Origin: Lachnospiraceae bacterium UBA4292
GTDB taxonomy: Bacteria; Bacillota; Clostridia; Lachnospirales; Lachnospiraceae
Assembly: GCA_002395865.1 (NCBI GenBank)
Contig: DGVE01000068.1
Coordinates: 1 to 7,684, forward strand
Direction: 5' to 3'
DNA length: 7,684 nt
A program made the position numbers and the translations under genes. Position 1 is the stretch's first letter. Every line of letters begins with the position of its first letter. The notes below the pieces were generated by a model, which searched no databases, was not told the DNA's origin, and worked only from the letters and a program-made list of their open reading frames with translations. Below are positions 1-6,900 of the stretch, one piece after another.

Positions 1-373
1 ACCACATGATGTAATATGTATCCTCGACCTTTACGAGCCTGGGGTCGTAAGCATACACAGGCATGAAATCCTTTCCGCTCTCGTCCACGAAGTGTATCTT
101 CTCCTCGTCGAAGGTCCAGTGGATGGCATCCTCGGAATGTCCGAGATAGATATAGGGAACGCCGTTTACCTGCTCGCCGCGGAATACTCCGATGAACTTG
201 CCCTGATAAGGCATAACTGCGCTGTTGAAGATTCTGGCCACGCCCTTTACCGGATTGCGGTCAATGATCGGGTTCTCCTGATATCTCCACACCGGAGCGT
301 TCTTAAACTCCTTCGGGGGCTCTGCCCAGGGCATATTGGGGACATTGTCACAGATAAGCTGTACTTTACTCAT
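1..373 (-). CDS. GH130 family mannoside phosphorylase, N-terminal part (cut by left edge)
   Basis: The reverse strand encodes 124 residues from an ATG at 373 and runs off the left edge without a stop. The segment RNPVKGVARIFNSAV (residues 39-53), followed by KFIGVFRGEQ (59-68) and YAYDPRLVKVEDTYYIMW (107-124), is typical of the first blades of the GH130 five-bladed beta-propeller. Asp110 in YDPRLV aligns with the conserved Asp that family knowledge identifies as the general acid. GH130 enzymes are cytoplasmic phosphorylases that break beta-mannosidic bonds with inorganic phosphate, releasing mannose 1-phosphate. The N-terminus resembles the mannooligosaccharide phosphorylase branch more than mannosylglucose phosphorylases, but about 200 residues are missing, so the substrate is not settled. 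The start is supported by an AGGAG (384-388) 10 bases upstream. There is no signal peptide. The gene is divergent from the DAHP synthase gene and has its own promoter. Confidence 0.85.
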   Translation of the reverse strand, partial: MSKVQLICDNVPNMPWAEPPKEFKNAPVWRYQENPIIDRNPVKGVARIFNSAVMPYQGKFIGVFRGEQVNGVPYIYLGHSEDAIHWTFDEEKIHFVDESGKDFMPVYAYDPRLVKVEDTYYIMW

Positions 374-383
374 GATGATGCGA

Positions 384-388
384 CTCCT
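384..388 (-). promoter_or_regulatory. Ribosome binding site of the GH130 gene
   Basis: The reverse strand reads AAAAAGGAGTCGCATCATC before the ATG at 373, giving an AGGAG core with 10 bases of spacing. This is slightly long but is the only Shine-Dalgarno-like sequence nearby, and it fixes the start codon. Confidence 0.7.
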
Positions 389-447
389 TTTTAATTTATT
401 ATTTATGCCGTATGCGGCTTCTTTGCTTCTGTGCAAAACACAAGTAG

Positions 448-476
448 TATATAATAGGTATTTTTTGTAATGTCAA
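448..476 (-). promoter_or_regulatory. Sigma-A-type promoter for the GH130 gene
   Basis: On the reverse strand, TTGACA (471-476) is followed after 17 bases by TATATA (448-453). The -35 is a perfect consensus and the spacing is optimal. The predicted start near 441 gives a leader of about 68 bases before the GH130 ATG. That leader contains a small GCCG/CGGC hairpin (407-418), which may be chance. The promoter was found by eye only. Confidence 0.7.
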
Positions 477-488
477 CAGCATATTTTT

Positions 489-504
489 ACTTAATCGTTT
501 AAGT
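489..504. promoter_or_regulatory. CG-centred palindrome, candidate LacI-family operator
   Basis: The sequence ACTTAATCGTTTAAGT is symmetric at 7 of 8 positions about a central CG. It contains AAnCGnTT, the core typical of LacI/GalR-family operators. It lies 12 bases upstream of the -35 of the GH130 promoter and about 70 bases upstream of the DAHP synthase promoter. Local LacI-type regulators commonly control mannan and oligosaccharide loci in gut Firmicutes, so control of the GH130 gene is the likelier role. No regulator gene is visible in the window. A position upstream of the -35 is not the classical place for simple repression. Confidence 0.45.
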
Positions 505-573
505 TTTGCGCATTTTTTTGAGTACAATCTCCGCGTTCACAGCAGTTAAATTATTATTTTATATATTCTTTTA

Positions 574-601
574 TTGACATGAGATTTAAATATGATATAG
601 T
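574..601 (+). promoter_or_regulatory. Sigma-A-type promoter for the DAHP synthase gene
   Basis: TTGACA (574-579) is followed after 16 bases by TATAGT (596-601), with a TGn extension (593-595) just before the -10. The 25 bases upstream of the -35 are almost pure A/T and could act as an UP element. The predicted start near 608 gives a leader of about 55 bases, too short for a T-box or other large riboswitch. I see no attenuator hairpin with a U-tract. Confidence 0.75.
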
Positions 602-616
602 AAAGAACCGATACAT

Positions 617-642
617 CGTCATCCTGAGCTATGTCGAAGGAG
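617..642. repeat. Sequence resembling a widely dispersed intergenic repeat
   Basis: Bases 617-642 contain TCATCCTGAGC followed by TGTCGAAGGA. This closely resembles a short element seen between genes in many bacterial genomes, whose reverse strand typically reads like TCCTTCGAC...GCTCAGGATGA. It falls in the 5' leader of the DAHP synthase mRNA, just upstream of its ribosome binding site. Only one copy occurs in the window, so calling it a repeat rests on recalled resemblance, not on copies seen here. Pairing within the element is limited to about 4 bp (TCCT/AGGA). Confidence 0.4.
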
Positions 643-651
643 CTTATTAAG

Positions 652-657
652 AAAGGA
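652..657 (+). promoter_or_regulatory. Ribosome binding site deciding the DAHP synthase start
   Basis: AAAGGA lies 6 bases before the ATG at 664. The in-frame ATG at 631, which would add 11 residues, has no Shine-Dalgarno sequence and sits inside the repeat-like element. The 664 start is therefore preferred. Confidence 0.75.
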
Positions 658-663
658 CATGCC

Positions 664-1692
664 ATGAGTTTTGATTTCAAGAGAAAACTACCAACCCCCG
701 CGCAGATCAAGGAGATGTATCCCGTCCCCGAGGATGTCGCGCAGCTTAAGATAAAGAGAGACGAGGAGATCCGCAAGGTCTTCACGGGCGAGGACGACCG
801 CTTCGTGGCAGTTATCGGCCCCTGCTCCGCCGACAATGTGGACAGCGTCTGCGACTATCTCGAAAGGCTATCTAAAGTCGCTGAGAAGGTAAAGGATAAA
901 GTCCTTGTTATCCCGAGAGTCTACACGAACAAGCCCCGTACCACAGGCGATGGCTACAAGGGCATGGTGCATCAGCCCAACCCCGAGAAGCCCGAGGACA
1001 TGCTCGAGGGCATCATCGCCATAAGAAACCTTCACATAAAGGCTGTACAGGTGTCGGGCATGACATGCGCCGACGAGATGCTCTACCCCGAGAACTTCCG
1101 CTATCTCTCCGATATACTCTCCTATGTTGCCGTCGGAGCGAGATCCGTTGAGGATCAGCAGCACAGACTTACGGTATCGGGTATGGATATTCCCGCAGGT
1201 ATGAAGAACCCCACCTCGGGTGATCTTTCTGTCATGATGAACTCCATCCTGGCAGGCCAGCACCCCCATCAGTTCATCTACAGGGGCTGGGAGGTCGAGA
1301 CCAGCGGCAATCCCCTCACCCATGCCATACTTCGAGGCGCAGTCAATAAGCACGGCCAGAGCATACCAAACTATCATTACGAGGATCTCCAGCTTCTCAT
1401 AAAGCTCTACGCCGAGAAAAATCTCGCAAATCCCGCATGCATAGTCGATGCCAACCACGCGAACTCCGGCAAGCAGCACAGGGAGCAGATTCGTATCGTG
1501 AAGGAGATCCTCCACAGCCGTTCAAACTCTGACGATATAAGAAAGCTCGTCAAGGGCGTTATGGTCGAGAGCTACATCGAGGATGGCGCTCAGAAGATCG
1601 GTGAGCACATTTACGGAAAGTCGATCACTGACCCCTGTCTTGGATGGAACGACACAGAGAAGCTGTTATATACCATAGCTGAAAGAACTTGA
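664..1692 (+). CDS. aroF: 3-deoxy-7-phosphoheptulonate (DAHP) synthase, type I AroFGH
   Basis: This 342-residue cytoplasmic enzyme condenses phosphoenolpyruvate with erythrose 4-phosphate to DAHP, the first step of the shikimate pathway. The type I (AroF/G/H) signature is complete. GPCSADN (52-58) carries the metal-ligand Cys54. RVYTNKPRTTGDGYKG (85-100) and GARSVEDQQHR (158-168) form the substrate phosphate site. GMKNPTSGD (179-187) follows, then DANHANSGK with His265, VMVESY with Glu302 and ITDPCLGW with Asp323, which match the remaining metal ligands known from E. coli AroG. Length is close to the E. coli enzymes (about 350). The N-terminal arm that mediates allostery in this family is present, but the aromatic effector cannot be read from sequence, and the isozyme letter in the symbol is a convention. 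The gene appears monocistronic, with its own promoter and a terminator about 80 bases after the stop. Confidence 0.95.
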   Translation: MSFDFKRKLPTPAQIKEMYPVPEDVAQLKIKRDEEIRKVFTGEDDRFVAVIGPCSADNVDSVCDYLERLSKVAEKVKDKVLVIPRVYTNKPRTTGDGYKGMVHQPNPEKPEDMLEGIIAIRNLHIKAVQVSGMTCADEMLYPENFRYLSDILSYVAVGARSVEDQQHRLTVSGMDIPAGMKNPTSGDLSVMMNSILAGQHPHQFIYRGWEVETSGNPLTHAILRGAVNKHGQSIPNYHYEDLQLLIKLYAEKNLANPACIVDANHANSGKQHREQIRIVKEILHSRSNSDDIRKLVKGVMVESYIEDGAQKIGEHIYGKSITDPCLGWNDTEKLLYTIAERT

Positions 1693-1769
1693 TAAACACA
1701 GGCTTTTTATTTTTGTCCTGCTGTTGCACCGGTGACTGAAGACTTTTCAAAGCATAGCATACTACACAC

Positions 1770-1798
1770 AAAAAACCTCCGATAACCGGAGGTTTTTT
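1770..1798. terminator. Bidirectional intrinsic terminator between DAHP synthase and recX
   Basis: CCTCCG (1776-1781) pairs with CGGAGG (1787-1792) around a 5-base loop, flanked by six A on the left and six T on the right. Either strand therefore gives a GC stem followed by a U-run. It lies between convergent genes, about 80 bases after the DAHP synthase stop and about 45 bases after the recX stop, and probably serves both. Confidence 0.9.
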
Positions 1799-1841
1799 GA
1801 TTCTGGGTCATAGTCGTTTTGTATCCGCTTCCCGGTCGTGA

Positions 1842-2480
1842 TCAGTCCTGTGTAGAAAGCCCATCCTCCATGCTGTCTCTTGCACAGTTCAGTGCGCAGA
1901 TTATCTCGTCGTAGTCAAATCCCTTGCCAAGTAGGTATCTGATCTGGCGGGAGTAAAAGGCCGGGTCGCTCAGATCACCACCCCTGGTGCGCCTGGCCAC
2001 AAGTAAAGCCAGAGCCGTGTCATCTCCGGGCGAGGCTTCGAGCGTGGCTTCGACAGTGTCGCGTGATATGCCCTTTTGAAGAAGGAGCTGTTTTATTACT
2101 CGTTTGCTCTTCGTGCGGGATGCCTGTGAGGTAAAGTCGGAGGCGTACTGCGCATCATCTATGAAGCGGTATTCGATGAGTTTTGAGAGGGTCCGTGAGA
2201 TGACAGGCTCGCTGTAGTATGCACCGATGAGCTTGTCGGCGATCTCTTTTTCAGTGTAGCTTTTCGCTCCCAGAAGATAGAGCGTATAGTCCATGGCACG
2301 CTTGTAGAGTATCTCCTCGCATATCCGCTCATACACTTCATCGGGCAGCCCCGCGCCCTCCTCTATCGAATATGTCTTAAGCTCTGTGCCATACAGGGGC
2401 ATGGTAAGCTCCATGCCCCTGTACTCTATATCCACTCTGTATCTTCTGTGCGTGCCTTTAACTATTCTCTGTATCTGCAT
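1842..2480 (-). CDS. recX: Recombination regulator RecX
   Basis: RecX binds in the groove of RecA filaments and modulates strand exchange and ATPase activity. The 212-residue protein is all-helical by appearance with the three tandem RecX repeats: [20 protein letters not shown] (about 60-84), [16 protein letters not shown] leading to [19 protein letters not shown] (about 102-147), and [22 protein letters not shown] (176-197). The first about 50 residues form a beta-rich N-terminal extension, as in Firmicutes RecX, and length is normal for that group (about 200-270). The ATG at 2480 overlaps the end of recA by 23 bases. Its Shine-Dalgarno is weak (AGGC very close to the ATG), so it is probably translated by coupling to recA. 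A slightly later start cannot be excluded, but no better ATG/GTG with an SD is evident. It is the last gene before the terminator at 1770-1798. Confidence 0.92.
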   Translation of the reverse strand: MQIQRIVKGTHRRYRVDIEYRGMELTMPLYGTELKTYSIEEGAGLPDEVYERICEEILYKRAMDYTLYLLGAKSYTEKEIADKLIGAYYSEPVISRTLSKLIEYRFIDDAQYASDFTSQASRTKSKRVIKQLLLQKGISRDTVEATLEASPGDDTALALLVARRTRGGDLSDPAFYSRQIRYLLGKGFDYDEIICALNCARDSMEDGLSTQD

Positions 2481-3477
2481 CGCCTGCTATGCCGTAGTGT
2501 TCCTTGATCTTCTTCACAACCTCCGCGCACATATCCGCATGCTCGGCCAGATAGAGCTTCGCGTTCTCGCGTCCCTGGCCGATCTTTTCACCGTTATATG
2601 CGTACCATGCGCCGGCTTTAACGATGATGTTGGAATTCGCTGCAAGATCAAGTATATCACCGTATGTGGATATGCCCTTACCGTACATGATATCGAACTC
2701 AGCCTCCTTGAAGGGCGGAGCGACCTTGTTCTTAACGATCTTGACCTTAGTTCTGTTACCTATGACCTCGCCGCCGGACTTGATCTGCTCACCGCGCCTT
2801 ACATCCATACGGATGGACGCATAGAACTTAAGAGCTCGACCGCCTGTGGTGGTCTCGGGATTACCGAACATGATACCTATCTTCTCACGGAGCTGGTTTA
2901 TGAAGATGACGATGCAGTTCGTCTTGCTGACCACGGCAGTGAGCTTTCTGAGAGCCTGGCTCATGAGTCTCGCCTGAAGGCCCACATGCGAATCACCCAT
3001 CTCTCCGTCGATCTCTGCCTTCGGAACCAGTGCTGCAACAGAGTCCACGATAACTATATCGACCGCACCGGATCTGACCATGGTCTCGCAGATCTCAAGA
3101 GCCTGCTCACCGTTATCCGGCTGGGAAATGTACAGATTATCGATATCCACACCGATATTCTTCGCGTATACAGGGTCCAGAGCGTGCTCCGCGTCGATAA
3201 AGCCCGCTATTCCTCCCCTCTTCTGTATCTCGGATACCATGTGAAGCGCTACTGTGGTCTTACCTGATGATTCGGGTCCGTAGATCTCCACGATCCTTCC
3301 CTTCGGAACTCCTCCGACACCTAAAGCGATATCCAGACTCATGGAGCCTGTGGGTACCGCCTCAACATTCATCTGTCTCGTGGGATCACCGAGCTTCATG
3401 ACTGATCCCTTACCGTATGATTTTTCAATCTGCGCTATCGCCGCATCAAGCGCCTTCTGTTTCTCTTCGAACTGCAT
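2458..3477 (-). CDS. recA: Recombinase RecA
   Basis: RecA polymerises on single-stranded DNA with ATP, carries out homologous pairing and strand exchange, and triggers LexA self-cleavage. The 339-residue protein has the expected parts in order: a short N-terminal helix (about 1-30), Walker [10 protein letters not shown] (67-75), the catalytic Glu97 in [10 protein letters not shown], Walker B IVIVDS (141-146), DNA-binding loop L1 around [12 protein letters not shown] (155-166), L2 around [13 protein letters not shown] (201-213), and a C-terminal domain ending in a short acidic tail (DADTENS). No intein or insertion is present. An in-frame ATG 60 bases upstream exists, but it lies across the promoter. 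The ATG at 3477 has a strong AGGAGG and gives the standard N-terminus [10 protein letters not shown]. It has its own promoter and LexA box and overlaps recX by 23 bases. Confidence 0.99.
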   Translation of the reverse strand: MQFEEKQKALDAAIAQIEKSYGKGSVMKLGDPTRQMNVEAVPTGSMSLDIALGVGGVPKGRIVEIYGPESSGKTTVALHMVSEIQKRGGIAGFIDAEHALDPVYAKNIGVDIDNLYISQPDNGEQALEICETMVRSGAVDIVIVDSVAALVPKAEIDGEMGDSHVGLQARLMSQALRKLTAVVSKTNCIVIFINQLREKIGIMFGNPETTTGGRALKFYASIRMDVRRGEQIKSGGEVIGNRTKVKIVKNKVAPPFKEAEFDIMYGKGISTYGDILDLAANSNIIVKAGAWYAYNGEKIGQGRENAKLYLAEHADMCAEVVKKIKEHYGIAGDADTENS

Positions 3478-3481
3478 ATTA

Positions 3482-3487
3482 CCTCCT
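3482..3487 (-). promoter_or_regulatory. Ribosome binding site deciding the recA start
   Basis: The reverse strand reads AGGAGGTAAT directly before the ATG at 3477. This near-perfect anti-16S match with 4 bases of spacing from the AGGAGG core fixes the start and rules out the upstream in-frame ATG at 3537. It directly abuts the LexA box. Confidence 0.9.
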
Positions 3488-3500
3488 GAACATTTGTTCG
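3487..3500 (-). promoter_or_regulatory. LexA (SOS) box of recA
   Basis: The reverse strand reads CGAACAAATGTTCA. It matches the Gram-positive LexA/DinR consensus CGAACRNRYGTTYC at 13 of 14 positions, missing only the last base. The palindrome lies just after the predicted transcription start (about 3502), where bound LexA would block initiation or promoter escape. This points to DNA-damage induction of recA, with recX probably carried along. Confidence 0.88.
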
Positions 3501-3508
3501 TTTTTGAC

Positions 3509-3537
3509 AGTATAAGCCTGTACGGATGCTTTGTCAA
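3509..3537 (-). promoter_or_regulatory. Sigma-A-type promoter of recA
   Basis: On the reverse strand, TTGACA (3532-3537) is followed after exactly 17 bases by TATACT (3509-3514), a near-consensus promoter. Transcription should begin near 3502, giving a leader of about 25 bases that holds the LexA box and the ribosome binding site. Such a strong promoter fits a gene kept down by LexA. Confidence 0.9.
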
Positions 3538-3580
3538 GTGTTTTTTGGGAAAAATTCGAGGGATTTGGATATGGGAGAAA

Positions 3581-3914
3581 TGCAGGCAAAGCTGTAAGCC
3601 GGGTTATGTATTTGATGATCATCTATCTAGACCATGCGTTGCCGCATGGCTCAAGCGACATACCTGGAGCCTGACGGGCCGCCAATAGCTCCCTTTCGTC
3701 TTGCTTCGGATGGGGTTTACATGTGCCCCGCGCGTTACCGAGCGGGCGGTAGTCTCTTAAGCTGCCTTTCCACCCTTACCGCTTGCGCGGCGGTATATTT
3801 CTGTTGCACTGGCCTTGGAGTCACCTCCACCGGACGTTATCCGGCATCCTGCCCTGTGAAGCCCGGACTTTCCTCACCTGCGTGAAGCAGCCGCGATCAT
3901 CTGCTTTACCTGCC
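3581..3914 (-). ncRNA. rnpB: RNase P RNA, bacterial type A
   Basis: This is the catalytic RNA of RNase P, which removes the 5' leader of pre-tRNAs together with the RnpA protein. On the reverse strand the universal block GAGGAAAGTCCGGGC is at 3861-3875 and its 3' partner AACCCGGCTTAC at 3594-3605; together they contain the conserved P4 region. Terminal helix P1 is an 11-bp pairing of GCAGGTAAAGC (3903-3913) with GCTTTGCCTGC (3582-3592), with one G-U. P2 pairs 3895-3901 with 3614-3620. Other conserved landmarks are AGTGCAACAGAAA, GGGTGGAAAGG, GTAAACCCCATCCG followed by GAAGCAAG, and TAGATAGATGATC. The GAAGCAAG segment indicates the ancestral type A fold rather than the Bacillus type B. Length of about 334 nt is normal. 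Ends are set by P1 and are good to a few bases. There is no clear terminator after P1. Confidence 0.97.
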
Positions 3915-3919
3915 GTATA

Positions 3920-3948
3920 AATGTATCATTTTTCCCTTGCTTTGTAAA
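3920..3948 (-). promoter_or_regulatory. Promoter of rnpB
   Basis: On the reverse strand, TTTACA (3943-3948) is followed after 17 bases by TACATT (3920-3925), preceded by a TGn extension. The predicted start at 3913-3914 coincides with the first base of helix P1, which supports both assignments. The -35 begins only 8 bases after the addA stop, so the whole addA-rnpB gap is promoter. Confidence 0.7.
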
Positions 3949-3955
3949 TGATTTT

Positions 3956-6900
3956 TTACATCAAAAACTCTTTTCCGAGGCAGAAGGAATAGATATATAC
4001 CTCCTTCACCTTTCTTCCGTACACCCTCTCAAGCACATTTTTGTACTGAATGAGCTGTGCCCTGTATCTGTCCACAAGCTCCCGACCCGTAACATCCTCC
4101 GTATAATCGGTCTTGTAGTCGATAAGTATAAGCTCATCATTTTCTATAAAATACGCGTCGATTATACCTCTGACGAGAACATTGTCATCGAGATCGATAT
4201 CCTTATAGATATCCTTTACTGCAACACCCATAAGGAACTGTCTTTCCCTGAAGAGCGTGCCGTTCCTATCGGCATCTATCATTCGCTTACCGAGCCGCGT
4301 ATCAAAGAACTCCGCTATATTTCTTCCGTCGATAAGCTTTGCGTCCTCCGCGTTCAGTCCTTCGCCGATTGCCCTCTCGATCTGCTGCGTAACGTATCTG
4401 ATACCGCTTCCGTCATACGACCCAAGCTCCATCAGTTCCATGAGCTTGTGGTAGGCCGTACCTCGCCTCGCGGCCTTATCCTTAGAAGTCTGCCCCAACC
4501 GGATAAAGGTCGTATCGTCGTCCCCTGGCATCTCCTCCATCGAGGCCTTCTTTATATCCGTGACGGACATATTTGCGGGTATGGAAGTCAGAGCCTGATT
4601 TCTGTAGCGAAATTCAAGTATCCTCCTGAGCTTTTTATCAAGACCCGCGTTTTCATCCGCTTCTTCCTTTGAAGTCACGGCATCCACGGGAGGCAGGATA
4701 TCCGAAGCATTCTGCTTATATATCTTCAGCCTGTATCCGCCGTACTCCAGCTCGGTTTCATCCGATGAACAGATCTCTGACGATCCTATACCCTTTACCT
4801 TAGCTTCCCGGTCGAATACGGCGCCCGCGATCATATTCAGGTAGGAGCCGCTGTCCATCGCTATGTAATCATCAGCAAGCGTACCGTCCGCATCAAGCGG
4901 CGGACATGTCAGGCTCTTCAGCTTATCCTGCTTTGCGTTCTCCTTCAGTATACCTGTCATTATCAGAAGCTCCTTCGCTCTGGTGCAGGCCACATAGAGC
5001 AGTCGCATCTCCTCCTCGGCCAGCTTCCGAAGAAGTCTCCTGCGTATCATTTTTTTCTTCAGGCTGCGTACCTTGAAGCGTCTTTCACCGTCTCTTACAT
5101 CACAGCCTATACCGTGCTCGTCTGAAGTGAGAAAAGCAGCCTTAAGATCCATGGTATTATAAGTCTTGCCGCAGCATGCGACTATGACCACGGGAAATTC
5201 AAGTCCCTTGCTTTTGTGGATGGTCATGAGCCTTACCGCATCCACAGTCTCATTGAAGGCAGGCGCGTCGTCCTTGTCATAATCCTTCAGGCGTTCGATA
5301 TATCGTATGAAATTGCCCGTGCCCGAGAAGCTCGACTGTTCATACTTTTTTGCGCTCTCGATAAGAGCGTCCACGTTCTTCATGCGGCGTTTTCCGGCGG
5401 GGAGCGCATTTACATAGTAGATGTAACCCGTCTCATCAAGAATCTTAAGAAGCAGCTCGCTTATGGGAAGAAGCTGTGACAGAGCGCGGTATCTCTCTAT
5501 CATGCACAGAAACTTATCTATCTTCGCAAACTCACTCCGCAATTCAAATACCGCCTCGTGAAAATGCTTTATACCTTTTTTGCGGGCGATAAGCTTTATA
5601 TCCGCCAGCTCTTTCATGGAGAAGGCGCCGAACACGTTCCTCATGGTCGCAGCCAGAGGAATGTCCTGTCTTATGTTGTCGATGATGCTGAGAAGTTCCA
5701 GAAGTCCGCTGACCTCCGGGGAGGTATAATATCCCTTCTCGCTCTCGCAGTACAGCGGTATCCCGTACTCTCTGAACACCCTCACGTAAGCGTCCTGCGC
5801 TGTGGAGGCTGATCGCATAAGTATAACTATATCGGAAGGCGTAACGGGTCGCAGCTGTTTGTTCTCCGTGACCATATATGGCGCGTCCGGGTTCAAGAGC
5901 TTTAGTATCTTGTTTGCCGTAAATGCCGCCTCGAGTTCGTATTTATCCTGTTCATCTGTATCGTCGTCAGCATCACCGTCATCGCCGGCGCAGTTCGTTA
6001 TCAGAATGCCCAGCTGCGCGTCGAAACCGGGTCTGGCGGGATATATCACCGCCTTGCTGTCGAGCCTTCCCTCAGTCTTGTAGTCGATGCCTCCGAGTCT
6101 CTTCTTCATCAGATATCCGAATAGGTCATTTATAAAGGCGATAACTCCGCTGCGGCTTCTGAAGTTCTCGCAAAGCTCCACCTTTTTGTTGCTCTCATCG
6201 TTCTCTTTATATGTGTTGAACTTATCGATGAAGAGTCCGGGATTGGACTGCCTGAAACCATAAATGCTCTGCTTCACATCTCCCACCATGAAGACGTTGT
6301 TCTCGCCTCTGTACTGCCTTGAGACCGACCTTATGATCATATCCTGCAAGTCGTTGCAGTCCTGATACTCGTCCACGAGCACCTCATCATACAGCTCTGA
6401 CAGCTCTGCGGCCGCCTTTGTTGGAGCACCGTTTTGCGAAAGAATCTGAAGCGCTCCGAGCTCTATGTCGGAGAAATCGCAGATACATCTTTTTTTCTTT
6501 GCTTCTTCGTACAGTCCGGAAAACTTAAGTGTCAGTCTTATCAGCTCGTCACCGAGAAGCTGTATACTGTGCTTCTCGAGTTCCATATAGTTTTCGTCAA
6601 ATGCGATGAAGCCGTTCTTTATCTCGGCTAATCTGTCCTTTACGACATCCCGCATTATGTAGGCATGCTCCGTCAGAGCTTCCTTTCCATCCCACTGTGC
6701 CTGATCCTTTTTGGTGGGAGCGGCTTTTCTCTTAAAGCTGAATCCGGCTATATCCTCCTGCATTTGAGAATAGCTTTTATCGGATTCGAGTATGCTCTTG
6801 TAAGCTATATACGATTCTTCGAACTGCTCGCAGACCTTCATGGGCAGATCGTTCTCACGGGCAAAATCCTTAAGCTGTTCCAGAAGCAGCAGGCAGTCAT

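Noticed and set aside
407..418. GCCGTATGCGGC hairpin in the GH130 leader as a regulatory element
   Set aside because: The stem is only 4 bp with no conserved motif or U-run, so it is not distinguishable from chance.
608..663. T-box or peptide attenuator controlling DAHP synthase
   Set aside because: The leader is only about 55 bases, with no T-box motif, no run of aromatic codons in a leader peptide and no terminator hairpin.
868..1515. A 215-codon open frame on the minus strand inside the DAHP synthase gene
   Set aside because: It is the antisense shadow of a gene with full family motifs. It has no recognisable motif or RBS of its own.
1727..1734. CACCGGTG palindrome after the DAHP synthase gene
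   Set aside because: It is an 8-base perfect palindrome with no loop, U-run or flanking symmetry. It is likely chance, and a much better terminator lies 40 bases on.
2386..3267. A 293-codon open frame on the plus strand across recX and recA
   Set aside because: It is antisense to recA and recX, which are both certain. Long antisense frames are expected from the codon bias of such genes.
3541..3557. TTTTTTGGGAAAAATT inverted repeat downstream of rnpB as a terminator
   Set aside because: The stem is only A-T pairs around a 3-base loop, with no GC stem and no following U-run in the rnpB direction.
3341..3885. Open frames on the plus strand across the recA start and the RNase P RNA gene
   Set aside because: They run antisense to recA and to a structured RNA with clear conserved blocks. 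They have no ribosome binding site and no protein-family resemblance.
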